A DNA stretch of 52,967 nt from Oscillospiraceae bacterium (GCA_017621795.1 JAGASJ010000014.1:1-52967), one strand, 5' to 3'; positions 1 through 9,761 are shown, numbered from the stretch's first letter. The notes: a model not told the origin generated them from the letters alone. Numbers and translations are program-made.

Positions 1-70
1 CCTGAGGCACTAATGCCTCTAAATCCACGATAATCGCTTCACTTCTGGCATCTTTTCTCCATTGTTCCAT
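1..70 (-). CDS. N-terminal end of a CDS cut by the window edge
   Basis: An ATG at 68-70 on the minus strand opens a frame of 23 codons that stays open to the window edge (starts MEQWRKDARSE, ends LEALVPQ). A GGGGG ribosome binding site and a TATAAT promoter box lie just upstream, so this looks like a real start. The fragment is too short to assign. The DLEALVP run resembles the beginning of some IS5/IS1182-type transposases, but that is only a weak impression. Confidence 0.45.
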   Translation of the reverse strand, partial: MEQWRKDARSEAIIVDLEALVPQ

Positions 71-91
71 AAAAACACCCCCGTTTCCTTT

Positions 92-120
92 ATTATACCA
101 GAAACGGAGGCTTATTGGAA
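92..120 (-). promoter_or_regulatory. Promoter of the truncated gene at the window start
   Basis: On the minus strand a TATAAT box (92-97) lies 17 bases from a weak TTCCAA -35 (115-120). A GGGGG ribosome binding site follows before the ATG at 70. The -35 is poor, so strength is uncertain. Confidence 0.45.
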
Positions 121-137
121 GTTTTTTGACAGACTGA

Positions 138-168
138 AAAGAGGTCAGGCGAAAAGCCTGACCTCTTT
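138..168 (-). terminator. Terminator of the SdpI-like gene
   Basis: Perfect stem GAGGTCAGGC/GCCTGACCTC extended by three A-T pairs, with a 5-base loop and a TTTTC tail on the minus strand. It begins about 10 bases after the stop codon at 176. Confidence 0.8.
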
Positions 169-175
169 CATAAGC

Positions 176-616
176 TTATTTTTTGGGGTTGCCCTCTTTG
201 TCGTAATGCATTGCTACAAAGATCTCCACAAAGAGGTATGCCGCCACACTGAGCGCCAGCTGAATAATGATAAACACCAGCGCTTTATCCGCCGCGTTCA
301 GAGGATCGCCGGAGGACATCACCACACAGCCGATAATGCCCAGGATGGTCAAAAGAATGCCCATCCCCCCAAACACGACGCCCGCAAGCCGCTGGGTAAA
401 CTGCCACGCCTGCACACTGCCCATTCCGAAATAGGTGCGGTAGCCGGCCTTGTGATTGGCCTGCTTCGGAGACAAAAAGAAATAATACGCTCCGAAAAGC
501 AGCATCAGCACCGGTCCGGCAATCATCAAAAAGCCCATCCAAAACTTCAGGCTTGAGAGCAGATCACCGATTTTGGGAATGACTGCGTCTAAAAACTTGC
601 TGATTGCGTTTTCCAT
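176..616 (-). CDS. SdpI/YhfL-family membrane protein
   Basis: 146 residues with a membrane segment at about 25-48, a soluble stretch at 49-75, and two more hydrophobic segments at about 80-105 and 112-135. The motif GYRTYFGMGSVQAWQFTQRLAG matches the GxRT...AWxxxxRxxG signature of the SdpI family. SdpI itself gives immunity to the SdpC cannibalism toxin and signals through SdpR; most homologues have no known role. No sdpC or sdpR is visible here, so immunity is not implied. The gene lies 2 bases downstream of nrdR on the same strand and is probably cotranscribed from the nrdR promoter. Family assignment is reasonable; function is unknown. Confidence 0.7.
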   Translation of the reverse strand: MENAISKFLDAVIPKIGDLLSSLKFWMGFLMIAGPVLMLLFGAYYFFLSPKQANHKAGYRTYFGMGSVQAWQFTQRLAGVVFGGMGILLTILGIIGCVVMSSGDPLNAADKALVFIIIQLALSVAAYLFVEIFVAMHYDKEGNPKK

Positions 617-618
617 AT

Positions 619-1074
619 TTACTGTTCCTCAAGATATTTGTTGATCTCGTGGACGAAGGTCTTTGCATCCTGGAACCGCCGATATACCGAAGCAAAACGG
701 ATATATGCCACCTCGTCCAAGGGCTTGATGCGCTCCATCACCATCTCACCGATCTTATCCGAGGAAACCTCCCGTTCCAGGGTGTTTTGGATGGTCTGCT
801 CGATCTCGGTAGTAATGCGGTCAATATCCTCGGTGGATACCTGCCGCTTATCGAAGGCACGCATCATCGAATTGATGATCTTATTGCGGTCAAAGCCCTG
901 GCGGCTGCCATCCCGCTTCACTACAATCACCGGCAGGCTTTCCACAATTTCGTAAGTGGTAAATCGGCGCTGGCACGCCAAACATTCACGGCGGCGGCGA
1001 ATGCTCAAGCCGTCGTCAGAGTGTCGGGAGTCCACCACCTTGGATTCCTGATCGCCGCAAAAGGGACATTTCAT
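619..1074 (-). CDS. nrdR: Transcriptional repressor NrdR
   Basis: 151 residues, the usual NrdR length. An N-terminal zinc ribbon starts MKCPFCG with a second CLAC pair at about residues 31-34, followed by RRFTTYE and an ATP-cone domain (VVKRDGSRQGFDRNKI). NrdR senses ATP/dATP through the ATP cone and represses ribonucleotide reductase genes at paired NrdR boxes. No nrd gene is in the window, so it acts in trans. The frame is open further upstream, but MKCPFC is the conserved start and has an AAAGGA ribosome binding site. It is the first gene of a two-gene transcript with the SdpI-like protein. Confidence 0.96.
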   Translation of the reverse strand: MKCPFCGDQESKVVDSRHSDDGLSIRRRRECLACQRRFTTYEIVESLPVIVVKRDGSRQGFDRNKIINSMMRAFDKRQVSTEDIDRITTEIEQTIQNTLEREVSSDKIGEMVMERIKPLDEVAYIRFASVYRRFQDAKTFVHEINKYLEEQ

Positions 1075-1114
1075 ATTGGCTCGTCCTTTCTTCGGTACGG
1101 ATACCGTTTTCCCT

Positions 1115-1143
1115 ATTATAGCAATTCCTTTGCCTGCTTGCAA
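1115..1143 (-). promoter_or_regulatory. nrdR promoter
   Basis: Minus-strand TTGCAA (1138-1143), 17-base spacer, TATAAT (1115-1120). It lies back to back with a plus-strand promoter for the gene at 1214. Confidence 0.75.
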
Positions 1144-1151
1144 GTTTTTTC

Positions 1152-1197
1152 TTGCGTTTTTTTCCTGTTTGGGGTAAACTAAGTAACGGAGTTTACC
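1152..1197 (+). promoter_or_regulatory. Promoter with overlapping inverted repeat
   Basis: TTGCGT (1152-1157), 17-base spacer, TAAACT (1175-1180). The -10 lies inside a perfect inverted repeat, GGTAAACT-N9-AGTTTACC (1173-1197). The placement suggests an operator or a 5' hairpin; the binding protein is unknown. Confidence 0.6.
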
Positions 1198-1213
1198 GCG
1201 GGAGGACCAAAGA

Positions 1214-1627
1214 ATGAAGCAGTGGAAGGAACAGATCTTGTACGCCGTTTGGTTTACACTATATATTATATGCACCGCCCTGGGAACCATTACAGAGCGA
1301 ACCGCAACGGGGCATATTCTTTTGATGATCCTGTCGGTTTTGTTTTTCGTGCCCGGCATCATCCTGGTGTACGACGGGCTGAAGAAAAAAGATAAAAAGA
1401 TGCTTTTCCGCGTACGCCTGGTGAGCATCCTTTCCATCGTGCTGACCCTGTCGCTGATCGTGCTCAACATTCTGTGTGTCGGTGCCGGCGAAAAGGTAGG
1501 GCAGCTGCTCAACGACCTGCTGATCTTGGTCTCTACGCCGATGTTTTGCAGCTACATCCGCGGAATCAGCATTTTTGGGTGGGCCTGCATATTTGTTAGC
1601 TCTTTCCCGTTTATGTGGAAGAAATAG
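1214..1627 (+). CDS. Small four-helix membrane protein of unknown function
   Basis: 137 residues with a strong GGGAGGA ribosome binding site. Hydrophobic segments lie at about 9-25, 35-54, 65-88 and 100-130, separated by a basic loop (LKKKDKKMLFRVR). No catalytic or binding motif is recognised. It is divergent from nrdR and has its own promoter and terminator, so it is monocistronic. Short membrane proteins of this type are common in Clostridia, usually annotated as hypothetical. Confidence 0.7.
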   Translation: MKQWKEQILYAVWFTLYIICTALGTITERTATGHILLMILSVLFFVPGIILVYDGLKKKDKKMLFRVRLVSILSIVLTLSLIVLNILCVGAGEKVGQLLNDLLILVSTPMFCSYIRGISIFGWACIFVSSFPFMWKK

Positions 1628-1659
1628 CCGATTCTACCGGAAAATAATTATGTTTTTAA

Positions 1660-1689
1660 GGACTCTACCGGCGGTAGAGTCCCGTTTTC
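1660..1689 (+). terminator. Terminator after the small membrane protein
   Basis: Stem GGACTCTACC/GGTAGAGTCC with a 3-base loop, followed by CGTTTTC. It begins about 33 bases after the stop codon. Confidence 0.75.
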
Positions 1690-1732
1690 TACCTCAAAGA
1701 GAGGGTTTGGGCCATGTTCTCCGGCAAAGGGA

Positions 1733-1761
1733 TTGCCAAAAGCTGTCTTTCAGGCTATGAT
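1733..1761 (+). promoter_or_regulatory. degV promoter
   Basis: TTGCCA (1733-1738), 17-base spacer, TATGAT (1756-1761), about 75 bases before the degV start. Confidence 0.6.
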
Positions 1762-1837
1762 ATTTTCAGCACTGTGGCGGTCGAGGGTGAAACCGTCAAC
1801 AGCTACAGTAGCGCAAAAACAAAAAGGAGCTTTCAAG

Positions 1838-2695
1838 ATGTCTTATCGGATCATTTCAGATACCTGCTGTGACCTGTGGCAAGATTTTTATAAGGAACTA
1901 AATGTGGATGTCACTGCCTTGGCAGTGACCTTTAAGGGGCAGACCCTTAGCGAATACGACGAGGCTTGGTTAAAGGACTTCTATGCCGGTCTGCGTGACG
2001 GAGAGGTGGCTACCACCGCCGCCGTTAACCCCGAGGGATGGAAGAAAGTGATCCGTCCCGCCCTGGAAAACGGCGAGGATGTTTTGGTGCTTGCATTTTC
2101 CTCCGGCCTGAGCACCACCTATCAGTCCGCGGTCATTGCCGCCCAGGAGCTGAAGGAGGAATTTCCCCGGCAGGATGTGATCGTGATCGACACCCTGAGC
2201 GCCTCTATGGGGCAGGGCTTACTGCTGTGGTACGCCTGCAAAAAGCGGGATGAGGGCGCTTCCCTTACCGAATGCGCCGCCTGGTGCGAAAACAACAAGC
2301 TGCACCTGAGCCACTGGTTCACTGTGGATGATCTGATGTTCCTCAAGCGGGGCGGGCGTGTCAGCGCCGCAACTGCATTGGTGGGCACCATGCTGAAGAT
2401 CAAGCCTGTAATGCACATGGACGACGAGGGGCACCTGATCAAGGTGGGCACTGCCCGCGGTAAAAAGGCCGCCCTGGATGCAATGGCAAAGCAGTTTGCA
2501 GAAACCGGTCTTCCCGGGCAGAACGACACCGTCTTTATCACCCACGGCGACTGCATCGAGGATGTGGAATACCTGAAGGGCAAGCTGCTGGCGCTGGGTG
2601 TTCAAAATGTGATCACCTACTATGTAGGCGCAGTGATCGGCTCTCACTCCGGCCCCGGCACGGTGGCGCTGTTCTTCCTGGCAAGCCACAGATAA
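1838..2695 (+). CDS. DegV-family fatty-acid-binding protein
   Basis: 285 residues, the normal DegV/FakB length. DegV proteins bind a fatty acid and, as FakB subunits, present it to the kinase FakA for phosphorylation. The sequence shows the N-terminal ISDTCCDL strand, the TTAAVNPEGW segment, the ligand-contacting SSGLSTTYQSA motif, a DTLSASMGQG loop and the C-terminal GSHSGPGTVALFF motif. The frame is open 35 codons further upstream, but this ATG has an AAAAAGGAG ribosome binding site and matches the family start. No fakA lies nearby. Ligand and partner are unknown. Confidence 0.93.
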   Translation: MSYRIISDTCCDLWQDFYKELNVDVTALAVTFKGQTLSEYDEAWLKDFYAGLRDGEVATTAAVNPEGWKKVIRPALENGEDVLVLAFSSGLSTTYQSAVIAAQELKEEFPRQDVIVIDTLSASMGQGLLLWYACKKRDEGASLTECAAWCENNKLHLSHWFTVDDLMFLKRGGRVSAATALVGTMLKIKPVMHMDDEGHLIKVGTARGKKAALDAMAKQFAETGLPGQNDTVFITHGDCIEDVEYLKGKLLALGVQNVITYYVGAVIGSHSGPGTVALFFLASHR

Positions 2696-2714
2696 TCCGA
2701 AAAGCGATCATACA

Positions 2715-2757
2715 TCTCCGCAAGGCCTGAAAATTCGGGGCGTTGCGGAGATTTTTA
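2715..2757 (+). terminator. Terminator after degV
   Basis: Stem ATCTCCGCAA/TTGCGGAGAT with a 19-base loop, followed by a T run. It lies 20 bases after the stop codon. Confidence 0.75.
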
Positions 2758-2863
2758 CATCTGAACAAAGGCATTGGCCAATTGTTTATTATATATAAAT
2801 TGTACAGCAGGCTTTTTTGTGGAAATATTCATAAAAAATTATAAATTTTTCCATAAAAAGCCC

Positions 2864-2928
2864 TTGCTTTTTCGGGGACAATGGGCTATGATATAGAAGC
2901 GTTAGCACTCAAGCGCAAAGAGTGCCAA
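2864..2928 (+). promoter_or_regulatory. groESL promoter with CIRCE operator
   Basis: TTGCTT (2864-2869), 17-base spacer, TATGAT (2887-2892). Immediately downstream is TTAGCACTC-N9-GAGTGCCAA (2902-2928). This is the CIRCE element bound by HrcA, with one mismatch from the TTAGCACTC-N9-GAGTGCTAA consensus. It implies heat-inducible HrcA control of groES-groEL; hrcA is not in the window. Confidence 0.95.
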
Positions 2929-2972
2929 AAACTGTAGATTTTGGGCGAAAGCTCTTTATAGGAGGAATTACA

Positions 2973-4893
<1,921 letters not shown>

Positions 4894-4982
4894 TTCCATT
4901 AGGGTAGAGCAATAAACCATCCTTTGTAAAACGAGTGCGGATTTATGGCTCTGCCCTACGCCCTCCTATCCCCCGTGGGGGC

Positions 4983-5011
4983 TTGCGTATACCTGCAAAT
5001 TATAGTATAAT
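4983..5011 (+). promoter_or_regulatory. Promoter of the CsoR-family gene
   Basis: TTGCGT (4983-4988), 17-base spacer, perfect TATAAT (5006-5011). An imperfect inverted repeat lies upstream (GGGTAGAGC near 4900, GCTCTGCCC near 4950) and may end the groESL transcript, though it lacks a T run. Confidence 0.75.
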
Positions 5012-5040
5012 TTGGAAAAAACAGAGAAGGAGGGCAGGAG

Positions 5041-5391
5041 ATGTCTGATCATCATCACGACCACGACCACGATCATTACCACGACCACGCCTATCTCCAC
5101 GCCCATGGCATTGCCCACAGCCACGACCACGTTCACGAAAACCAAAAAGCGGTGATCAACCGCCTGGCACGGGCCATCGGCCATTTGGAAAAGGTCAAGC
5201 GTATGGTGGAAGAGGGCTATGATTGCTCCGAGGTGCTGGTACAGCTGGCGGCTGTGCGCTCCGCCTTGGACAACACGGGCAAAGTGATCCTCAAAGACCA
5301 CATGCGTCACTGTATGGTAGACGCGGTGGCGGCAGGAGATCACGGTGCGGTGGACGATCTGTGCGAGGCCATTGATAAATTTGTAAAATAA
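5041..5391 (+). CDS. CsoR/FrmR-family metal-sensing repressor with a His-rich N-terminal tail
   Basis: 116 residues. From about residue 38 it is a standard all-helical CsoR/RcnR domain (RLARAIGHLEKVKRMVEEG). The metal-site residues are C62, H87 and C91, matching the Cys-His-Cys Cu(I) site of CsoR. The first 32 residues are exceptional, with 14 histidines interspersed with Asp (HDHDHDHYHDHAYLHAHG). Such tails chelate Ni, Zn or Cu in other proteins. Family members release operator DNA when they bind metal. No copper ATPase or efflux gene is adjacent, so the regulon is elsewhere. The ATG follows a GAAGGAGGG site. Confidence 0.9.
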   Translation: MSDHHHDHDHDHYHDHAYLHAHGIAHSHDHVHENQKAVINRLARAIGHLEKVKRMVEEGYDCSEVLVQLAAVRSALDNTGKVILKDHMRHCMVDAVAAGDHGAVDDLCEAIDKFVK

Positions 5392-5394
5392 AAA

Positions 5395-5429
5395 CGCGGG
5401 CGTAAGGACCAAATTGGTCCTTACGCCCG
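5395..5429. terminator. Convergent terminator between the repressor and the surface-protein operon
   Basis: A 14-bp stem (GGGCGTAAGGACC/GGTCCTTACGCCC) lies between two convergent genes. The T run is on the minus strand (GTTTTTATTTT), so it chiefly ends the minus-strand operon; it may also stop the plus-strand gene. Confidence 0.8.
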
Positions 5430-5436
5430 TACTTCT

Positions 5437-6672
5437 TTATGCTTTTTTCTTCACCAGCAGAAGTGTTGCGCCTACGCCCACACCCACTGCTGCCAGCCCG
5501 ATCAGCAGATAGCCCCACCAGGGGAAGCTGTCTGTGCTGTCGGAGGGCTTCTGCGTCTGAACCGGCGGCTTTCCTTCTGTAGGTACAGGCTCCGTCGGTA
5601 CCTCTTCCGTTCCCATCGGCTCGGTGGTTGCCACCTCTGTCCCCTGGGGCTCTGTGGTTGCCTGGGTGGGATCCTCGGCGGATATTTCCTCCACCTTCAG
5701 CGACAAAACACCGTAGCCCTCGCCGTAAGCATTGGAAACGCATACTGTAAAGGTATATGTACCCGCCTTGGTGGGCTTTCCGATGAGCATTCCCTCCACC
5801 GTCAGCGACAGACCGGTCTTTTCAAAGTCGTTGGCGCCGCCCGGATTATAAGACACACTAAACTCCGCATCGTAGCGGTCGGCTTCCAAAATAAAGCCGT
5901 AATCCTCCCCTACTGTAGCCTGGGGCAGTGTTTTGGTCAACAATACAGGGGGTTCCCCGGCGGGAGTACTGTCGATCACTGTGACCGGTACTACACTGGA
6001 ATACGCCATCCCCCCATCGCTGGCTCTTACAAGGCATACATAGTACCGGGTGCCAACGTTTTGGGTGTTCAGGAAGATATAATCCGCTTCCTCCCCGACC
6101 ATCGCCCGAATATCCATCAGTCTGCCTGTGGTAGTTTCATACCACTGGAAAACCAGCTGGCTGGCGTTGTTGGATTTGGCAACACAGCGCAGCTCCGCGG
6201 ACTCTCCCCGTTTTACCGTCAGTGAGGTAGGAAGCTGCAGGATTTCCGGAGGCAATGCGCTCCCCTGCACAGTAATGATGGCGTGTGCGCTTTCCACATC
6301 GTAGTGTCCGTCTTCCAGCACGCACCAGATCTCGGCGCCGTTCAGACCTTCCTCAATACCGCCGAAGAACCAGCTGAAGGTATTGGGGCCGTCCTCCATC
6401 GGGCCGTAGTTTTCCCCGGCAAAGCCTTCCCACGGCTCCATACCGTTGGTGTTATCGGAAAGATTGTAGGTGACACCCTGGTATTTGATGTACCAGGTGG
6501 CTGTGAGGTTTTGGCCTGTGGCCTTCACTGTATATACCGCCACGCTGTACTGGGGATAATGATAGCTTTGGGGCTGAAGTGTAATCACCGGGGCGTCAGC
6601 CGCCGCAGACGGCATTACCGGTACACTCAGCAGCAGCACGCAAAGCAGCAACGCCAAAATTCTTTTTTTCAT
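5437..6672 (-). CDS. Secreted Ig-like surface protein with C-terminal membrane anchor
   Basis: 411 residues. A signal peptide (MKKRILALLLCVLLLSVPV...SAAA) is followed by Ig-like beta-sandwich segments at about 30-135, 140-235 and 240-335. The third has the putative-Ig signature (GKPTKAGTYTFTVCVSNAYG). A Thr/Pro/Glu-rich linker (TEPxGTE repeats) spans about 340-375, then a single membrane helix ends in LLLVKKKA. There is no LPxTG motif, so anchoring is by the helix. It is probably exposed on the cell surface; ligand unknown. It is the last gene of the minus-strand cluster, 58 bases after a neighbour with a near-identical anchor. Confidence 0.75.
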   Translation of the reverse strand: MKKRILALLLCVLLLSVPVMPSAAADAPVITLQPQSYHYPQYSVAVYTVKATGQNLTATWYIKYQGVTYNLSDNTNGMEPWEGFAGENYGPMEDGPNTFSWFFGGIEEGLNGAEIWCVLEDGHYDVESAHAIITVQGSALPPEILQLPTSLTVKRGESAELRCVAKSNNASQLVFQWYETTTGRLMDIRAMVGEEADYIFLNTQNVGTRYYVCLVRASDGGMAYSSVVPVTVIDSTPAGEPPVLLTKTLPQATVGEDYGFILEADRYDAEFSVSYNPGGANDFEKTGLSLTVEGMLIGKPTKAGTYTFTVCVSNAYGEGYGVLSLKVEEISAEDPTQATTEPQGTEVATTEPMGTEEVPTEPVPTEGKPPVQTQKPSDSTDSFPWWGYLLIGLAAVGVGVGATLLLVKKKA

Positions 6673-6730
6673 ATTTTCGTTTCCTCCTTAAAATCGTCTT
6701 TATGATGGGGGCAGTGTTCTCATAGAGATT

Positions 6731-8440
6731 TTACGATTTCTTTTTTCTCGCGATCAGCAAGGCGGCGCCCACACCGATGCCAAGGCCCAGGACGGCCACT
6801 GCAACCATAATGATCCACGAATTGGAATCGGAAGGCAATCTATCCTGCTTGTCGGTGTCAGCGGATACAGGCTTGGTTTCTGCCGGTATGATCTCCTCGC
6901 CGATGGTGTAGCCGCAGGTGGGGCACTTGCCCTCCTGTGTATCGTGGAGCATCCGGGTCTCGGCAAGCATCTCGCCGCAGGCGGTGCAGGTACGCCAGTG
7001 ATACTCCGCGTCAAAGCCCCAGTCGTCGGAGGTGGTATGTCCCAGGGGCGGAATGGTCACTGCCGCATCTGCAGGAAGGGGATTTTTGCCCTCTGCATCA
7101 GAGAACAGCACACCGCATCCGGAGCAGGTGTAATAGGCAGCCGTACCGGCATCCACGCAGGTGGGCTCTGCCGCAGGCACCAGGGTCAGCTCATGGGTGT
7201 GATTCTTTGCAGGGGTAATGATGTAATCGCACTGGGTGCAGATCTGAGGGGTGGTTTCCGTTGCCTCAGGTCCCGGCGTGTGGGGCTGCTGTTCATCGCA
7301 ACCCTTACAAACGGCGCACTGGTAGGCATGCCCCTTGGCATCGGCTACGTGGGGCTTGGGACTCCACTTGTGATCCTCTATGTCGCAGTGGGCACCGCAG
7401 ATGCTGCACTTGTGGAAATGATACATATCGCCACGAATGAGCCATTTGGAGGTATCCGGCAGGTGATAATCCTCACTTGCCTCCAAATAGGCATAGCCGC
7501 AAGCCGTGCAAACACCGGGATCTACACAGCTGGCCTTGCCGCCATAGTGATCCTCCTGCTCCAAAAAGTCCCCGCAGGAAGTGCAGGCTTTATAGTGGTA
7601 TGCGCCGGTGGTGCGCCATTCGGAGGGCGTATGGACGTGTGCGGTGTCCTCGGTAGCCGGGAAGACGTAGGATACAGTCAGGAAGCTATCATAATCCAGA
7701 CTTACCTTTGCAGATTCGCCGTTGACCCGCACCGTTGTCTGCTCGGTCATACGGTAACCTTCTTTGGGATGGATCAGGCAGTGGAATTTATAAGAGGTTT
7801 GGGGCGCAAAGACTTCTCCGGCAGCAGGATCCAGCTGCTCAGCGTTCGCGGCATTGTACCAGCTGATGCCGTTTAACATCTTGGGATCGGTGTATCCGTT
7901 AAAGTACACATTAGCCAGGACATAGGTCGCGGTATCGATCTTGCCGTAGAAGGGCTCGGCCCCCGCTGTGGGTGCGGGGATCGTCAGGTCCACAGATTTG
8001 ATCCATCCTTTTGCGGGAACAGGCGAAAAGCCGCAGGTCACTGTGACCATAGCCCAGGCCTTGTACTCGTAGGCCTTTGCTACATTCCCATCTTTATTGT
8101 TGACAGTAGCCGTCACAGCAGGGGTATTGTCATTGGCGGCTTTAAATTCATAGCCATCATCCGCCTCCACCCAAATGACCGCTTCATATTGGTGTCCCTC
8201 CCGGATCTTGTCACCGGGCTGCAGATAGCAGTCGTCGGTACGGTCGAACCACTCCACATCCCATACACTGTAGCCCCGTCCATTGCAGACAGCGCCAGCA
8301 GGCGCTTTTCCCGCCTCCGGATACTCCAGCGTCAGGGATATATGCTCAATGGTGGTTGCCGCAGACGCCTGCAGAGACAGTGCGCTTACAATTGGCAGCA
8401 GCAAAACTGCACACAGCAGCACACTTATCATTCGTTTCAT
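6731..8440 (-). CDS. Secreted surface protein with repeated CxxC zinc-finger-like units and membrane anchor
   Basis: 569 residues. A signal peptide (MKRMISVLLCAVLLLPIVSALSLQASA) is followed by a beta-rich N-terminal half. From about residue 270 come at least six short CxxC units (CTSCG, CTACG, CSICG, CAVCKGC, CTQC, CSGCG, CTACG, CPTCG), each preceded by a His. The helix IIMVAVAVLGLGIGVGAALLIARKKKS anchors the C terminus. These metal- or disulfide-forming units recur in surface proteins of gut Clostridia, but their role is unknown. It is 61 bases downstream of a lipoprotein gene in the same operon. Confidence 0.72.
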   Translation of the reverse strand: MKRMISVLLCAVLLLPIVSALSLQASAATTIEHISLTLEYPEAGKAPAGAVCNGRGYSVWDVEWFDRTDDCYLQPGDKIREGHQYEAVIWVEADDGYEFKAANDNTPAVTATVNNKDGNVAKAYEYKAWAMVTVTCGFSPVPAKGWIKSVDLTIPAPTAGAEPFYGKIDTATYVLANVYFNGYTDPKMLNGISWYNAANAEQLDPAAGEVFAPQTSYKFHCLIHPKEGYRMTEQTTVRVNGESAKVSLDYDSFLTVSYVFPATEDTAHVHTPSEWRTTGAYHYKACTSCGDFLEQEDHYGGKASCVDPGVCTACGYAYLEASEDYHLPDTSKWLIRGDMYHFHKCSICGAHCDIEDHKWSPKPHVADAKGHAYQCAVCKGCDEQQPHTPGPEATETTPQICTQCDYIITPAKNHTHELTLVPAAEPTCVDAGTAAYYTCSGCGVLFSDAEGKNPLPADAAVTIPPLGHTTSDDWGFDAEYHWRTCTACGEMLAETRMLHDTQEGKCPTCGYTIGEEIIPAETKPVSADTDKQDRLPSDSNSWIIMVAVAVLGLGIGVGAALLIARKKKS

Positions 8441-8501
8441 AATCGTTCCTCCGTTTTTATGTATTTTTATTTCATCAGAAGCGCACCGTTTGTGACTGTA
8501 A

Positions 8502-8936
8502 TCACGGTGTGAATAGTTCCTTTTGCAGCAGCTGTTTCAGCTTTTCCCGGGTTTCGGGAGAAAGTCGGATCCGGCGCTGTGTGCCGTCTGCGTAACCCAG
8601 CGTCACCGTAATTTGTGTGCCGTCTGCCATGCCGGGAGGCTTTTGCTTATCCGTGGGCGATTTTTCCGGTTCCAAGGCCATAATGGCATCCGCGGCATCC
8701 CGCGAAACCGCCTTGGCATCTTCCACCCGGTATTCTCTGCCGTCTGCAAAGCAGTAGCCGGTCAAGGTCATATTGCCCGCATCATCCCGGGTCAGGGAAA
8801 AATGACAGCCCTCTGCCTGCACCGAGGAAGTGACATGGTAGCTCAGGCTCTGCCAGGGCTCAGACTTCTGTCCGCCACAGCCGAAAAGGCCGGCAAACAA
8901 GCTTAAAATCATACACATCACACCGATCCTTCTCAT
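8502..8936 (-). CDS. Small lipoprotein, second of a coupled pair
   Basis: 144 residues. The signal peptide MRRIGVMCMILSLFAGLFGC ends in a lipobox with the acylated Cys about 20 residues in. The mature part is a beta-rich domain with repeated strands (ITVTLGYADGTQRRIRLS). The ATG overlaps the TGA of the upstream lipoprotein gene (ATGA), with a GGAG site inside that gene, which indicates translational coupling. A longer in-frame start three codons upstream lacks that signal. Function unknown. Confidence 0.7.
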   Translation of the reverse strand: MRRIGVMCMILSLFAGLFGCGGQKSEPWQSLSYHVTSSVQAEGCHFSLTRDDAGNMTLTGYCFADGREYRVEDAKAVSRDAADAIMALEPEKSPTDKQKPPGMADGTQITVTLGYADGTQRRIRLSPETREKLKQLLQKELFTP

Positions 8937-9493
8937 TTGCAACACTCCTGTTCCTGATGTTGCAAATCGTTGGGGTTAAATAAACATACCAGCTCTTCCA
9001 TTGCCTGCAGGGGCAAAAAACAGCTTTGATTATCCGAGGCGTAGATCTGCTCATCCGAGGCATAGCGGATATTCAGCTTTATTCCCAAATCCGGGGGAAG
9101 CCCGGCCACCGTATAAAACTCCCCGTTATATTGGGCAAGATCATATTTTGAAACGATCTGCTGCAGCTGCGCAAAAAATCGGTCGTCCGTGTCAAAGGAC
9201 CGCTTTGCGAAAACATCACCGCCGGCTCTTGCCTCGAAGCTGCCCCCATTTTCTCCTGCATAAAGGGTGTAGTAACGCCCTGCTACCGCAGACTCGTTCA
9301 GGGGACGGTCGGTGGCGGAAAATTCGCAGTAAAAGAAGGTGATCAGCTGCGATTGCACCGCCTTGGGCGCATTTTTGTTTACATAGTGGGTTTGCCCGCC
9401 GTCAATGACCTCTGTGTCCCTTTTGAAATGTTGGAAACATCCGGTCAGAAGCCTCATCGGCATAGCTGCCAATGCTGAAAAACGCCATTTCAT
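8933..9493 (-). CDS. Small lipoprotein, first of a coupled pair
   Basis: 186 residues. The N terminus MKWRFSALAAMPMRLLTGC gives a short signal peptide ending in the lipobox LLTGC. The mature part is acidic, with several aromatic residues (YYTLYAGENGG, DDRFFAQLQQI), and ends EQECCK. It overlaps the next lipoprotein by 4 bases and probably acts with it. No family is recognised. Confidence 0.65.
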   Translation of the reverse strand: MKWRFSALAAMPMRLLTGCFQHFKRDTEVIDGGQTHYVNKNAPKAVQSQLITFFYCEFSATDRPLNESAVAGRYYTLYAGENGGSFEARAGGDVFAKRSFDTDDRFFAQLQQIVSKYDLAQYNGEFYTVAGLPPDLGIKLNIRYASDEQIYASDNQSCFLPLQAMEELVCLFNPNDLQHQEQECCK

Positions 9494-9523
9494 AAGCTTC
9501 CCTCCTGCTCTTATACTGCCGCA

Positions 9524-9712
9524 TCAATAGCGTGCGGCGCGACCAGCTGCCCCTTCTGCTCCAAGGCAGTCGCCGCTTGCCGCCACTACACAGCCAAAAA
9601 GCGCCAAAAACAGGCGGTTCCGTCTATGGTCAAAAACAAGATCGGTAATGAAAAGCAATACCGACAAAAGCGCAAGGATGCCATATACAATAGACAGATC
9701 TGCGTTTTTCAT
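9524..9712 (-). CDS. Small membrane protein, first gene of the lipoprotein operon
   Basis: 62 residues with a hydrophobic helix at about 8-27 (IVYGILALLSVLLFITDLVF), a basic loop (DHRRNR) and a second shorter helix. The ATG follows a GGGGG site and a good promoter. Its C terminus (EGAAGRAARY) is unlike a membrane protein, so it could be the remnant of a longer gene. It is 30 bases before the lipoprotein pair. Confidence 0.45.
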   Translation of the reverse strand: MKNADLSIVYGILALLSVLLFITDLVFDHRRNRLFLALFGCVVAASGDCLGAEGAAGRAARY

Positions 9713-9761
9713 CAATGCGGAACCCCCTTTCCTGCAATATGTTCACAGAAATTTCACATCT

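Noticed and set aside
1690-1837. Riboswitch upstream of degV
   Set aside because: The stretch contains a promoter (TTGCCA-17-TATGAT) and no conserved riboswitch core that I can recognise.
5041-5140. His-tagged or vector-derived sequence
   Set aside because: The His-rich tail is interleaved with Asp and other residues, uses varied codons and has a native promoter and ribosome binding site, so it is not an artificial tag.
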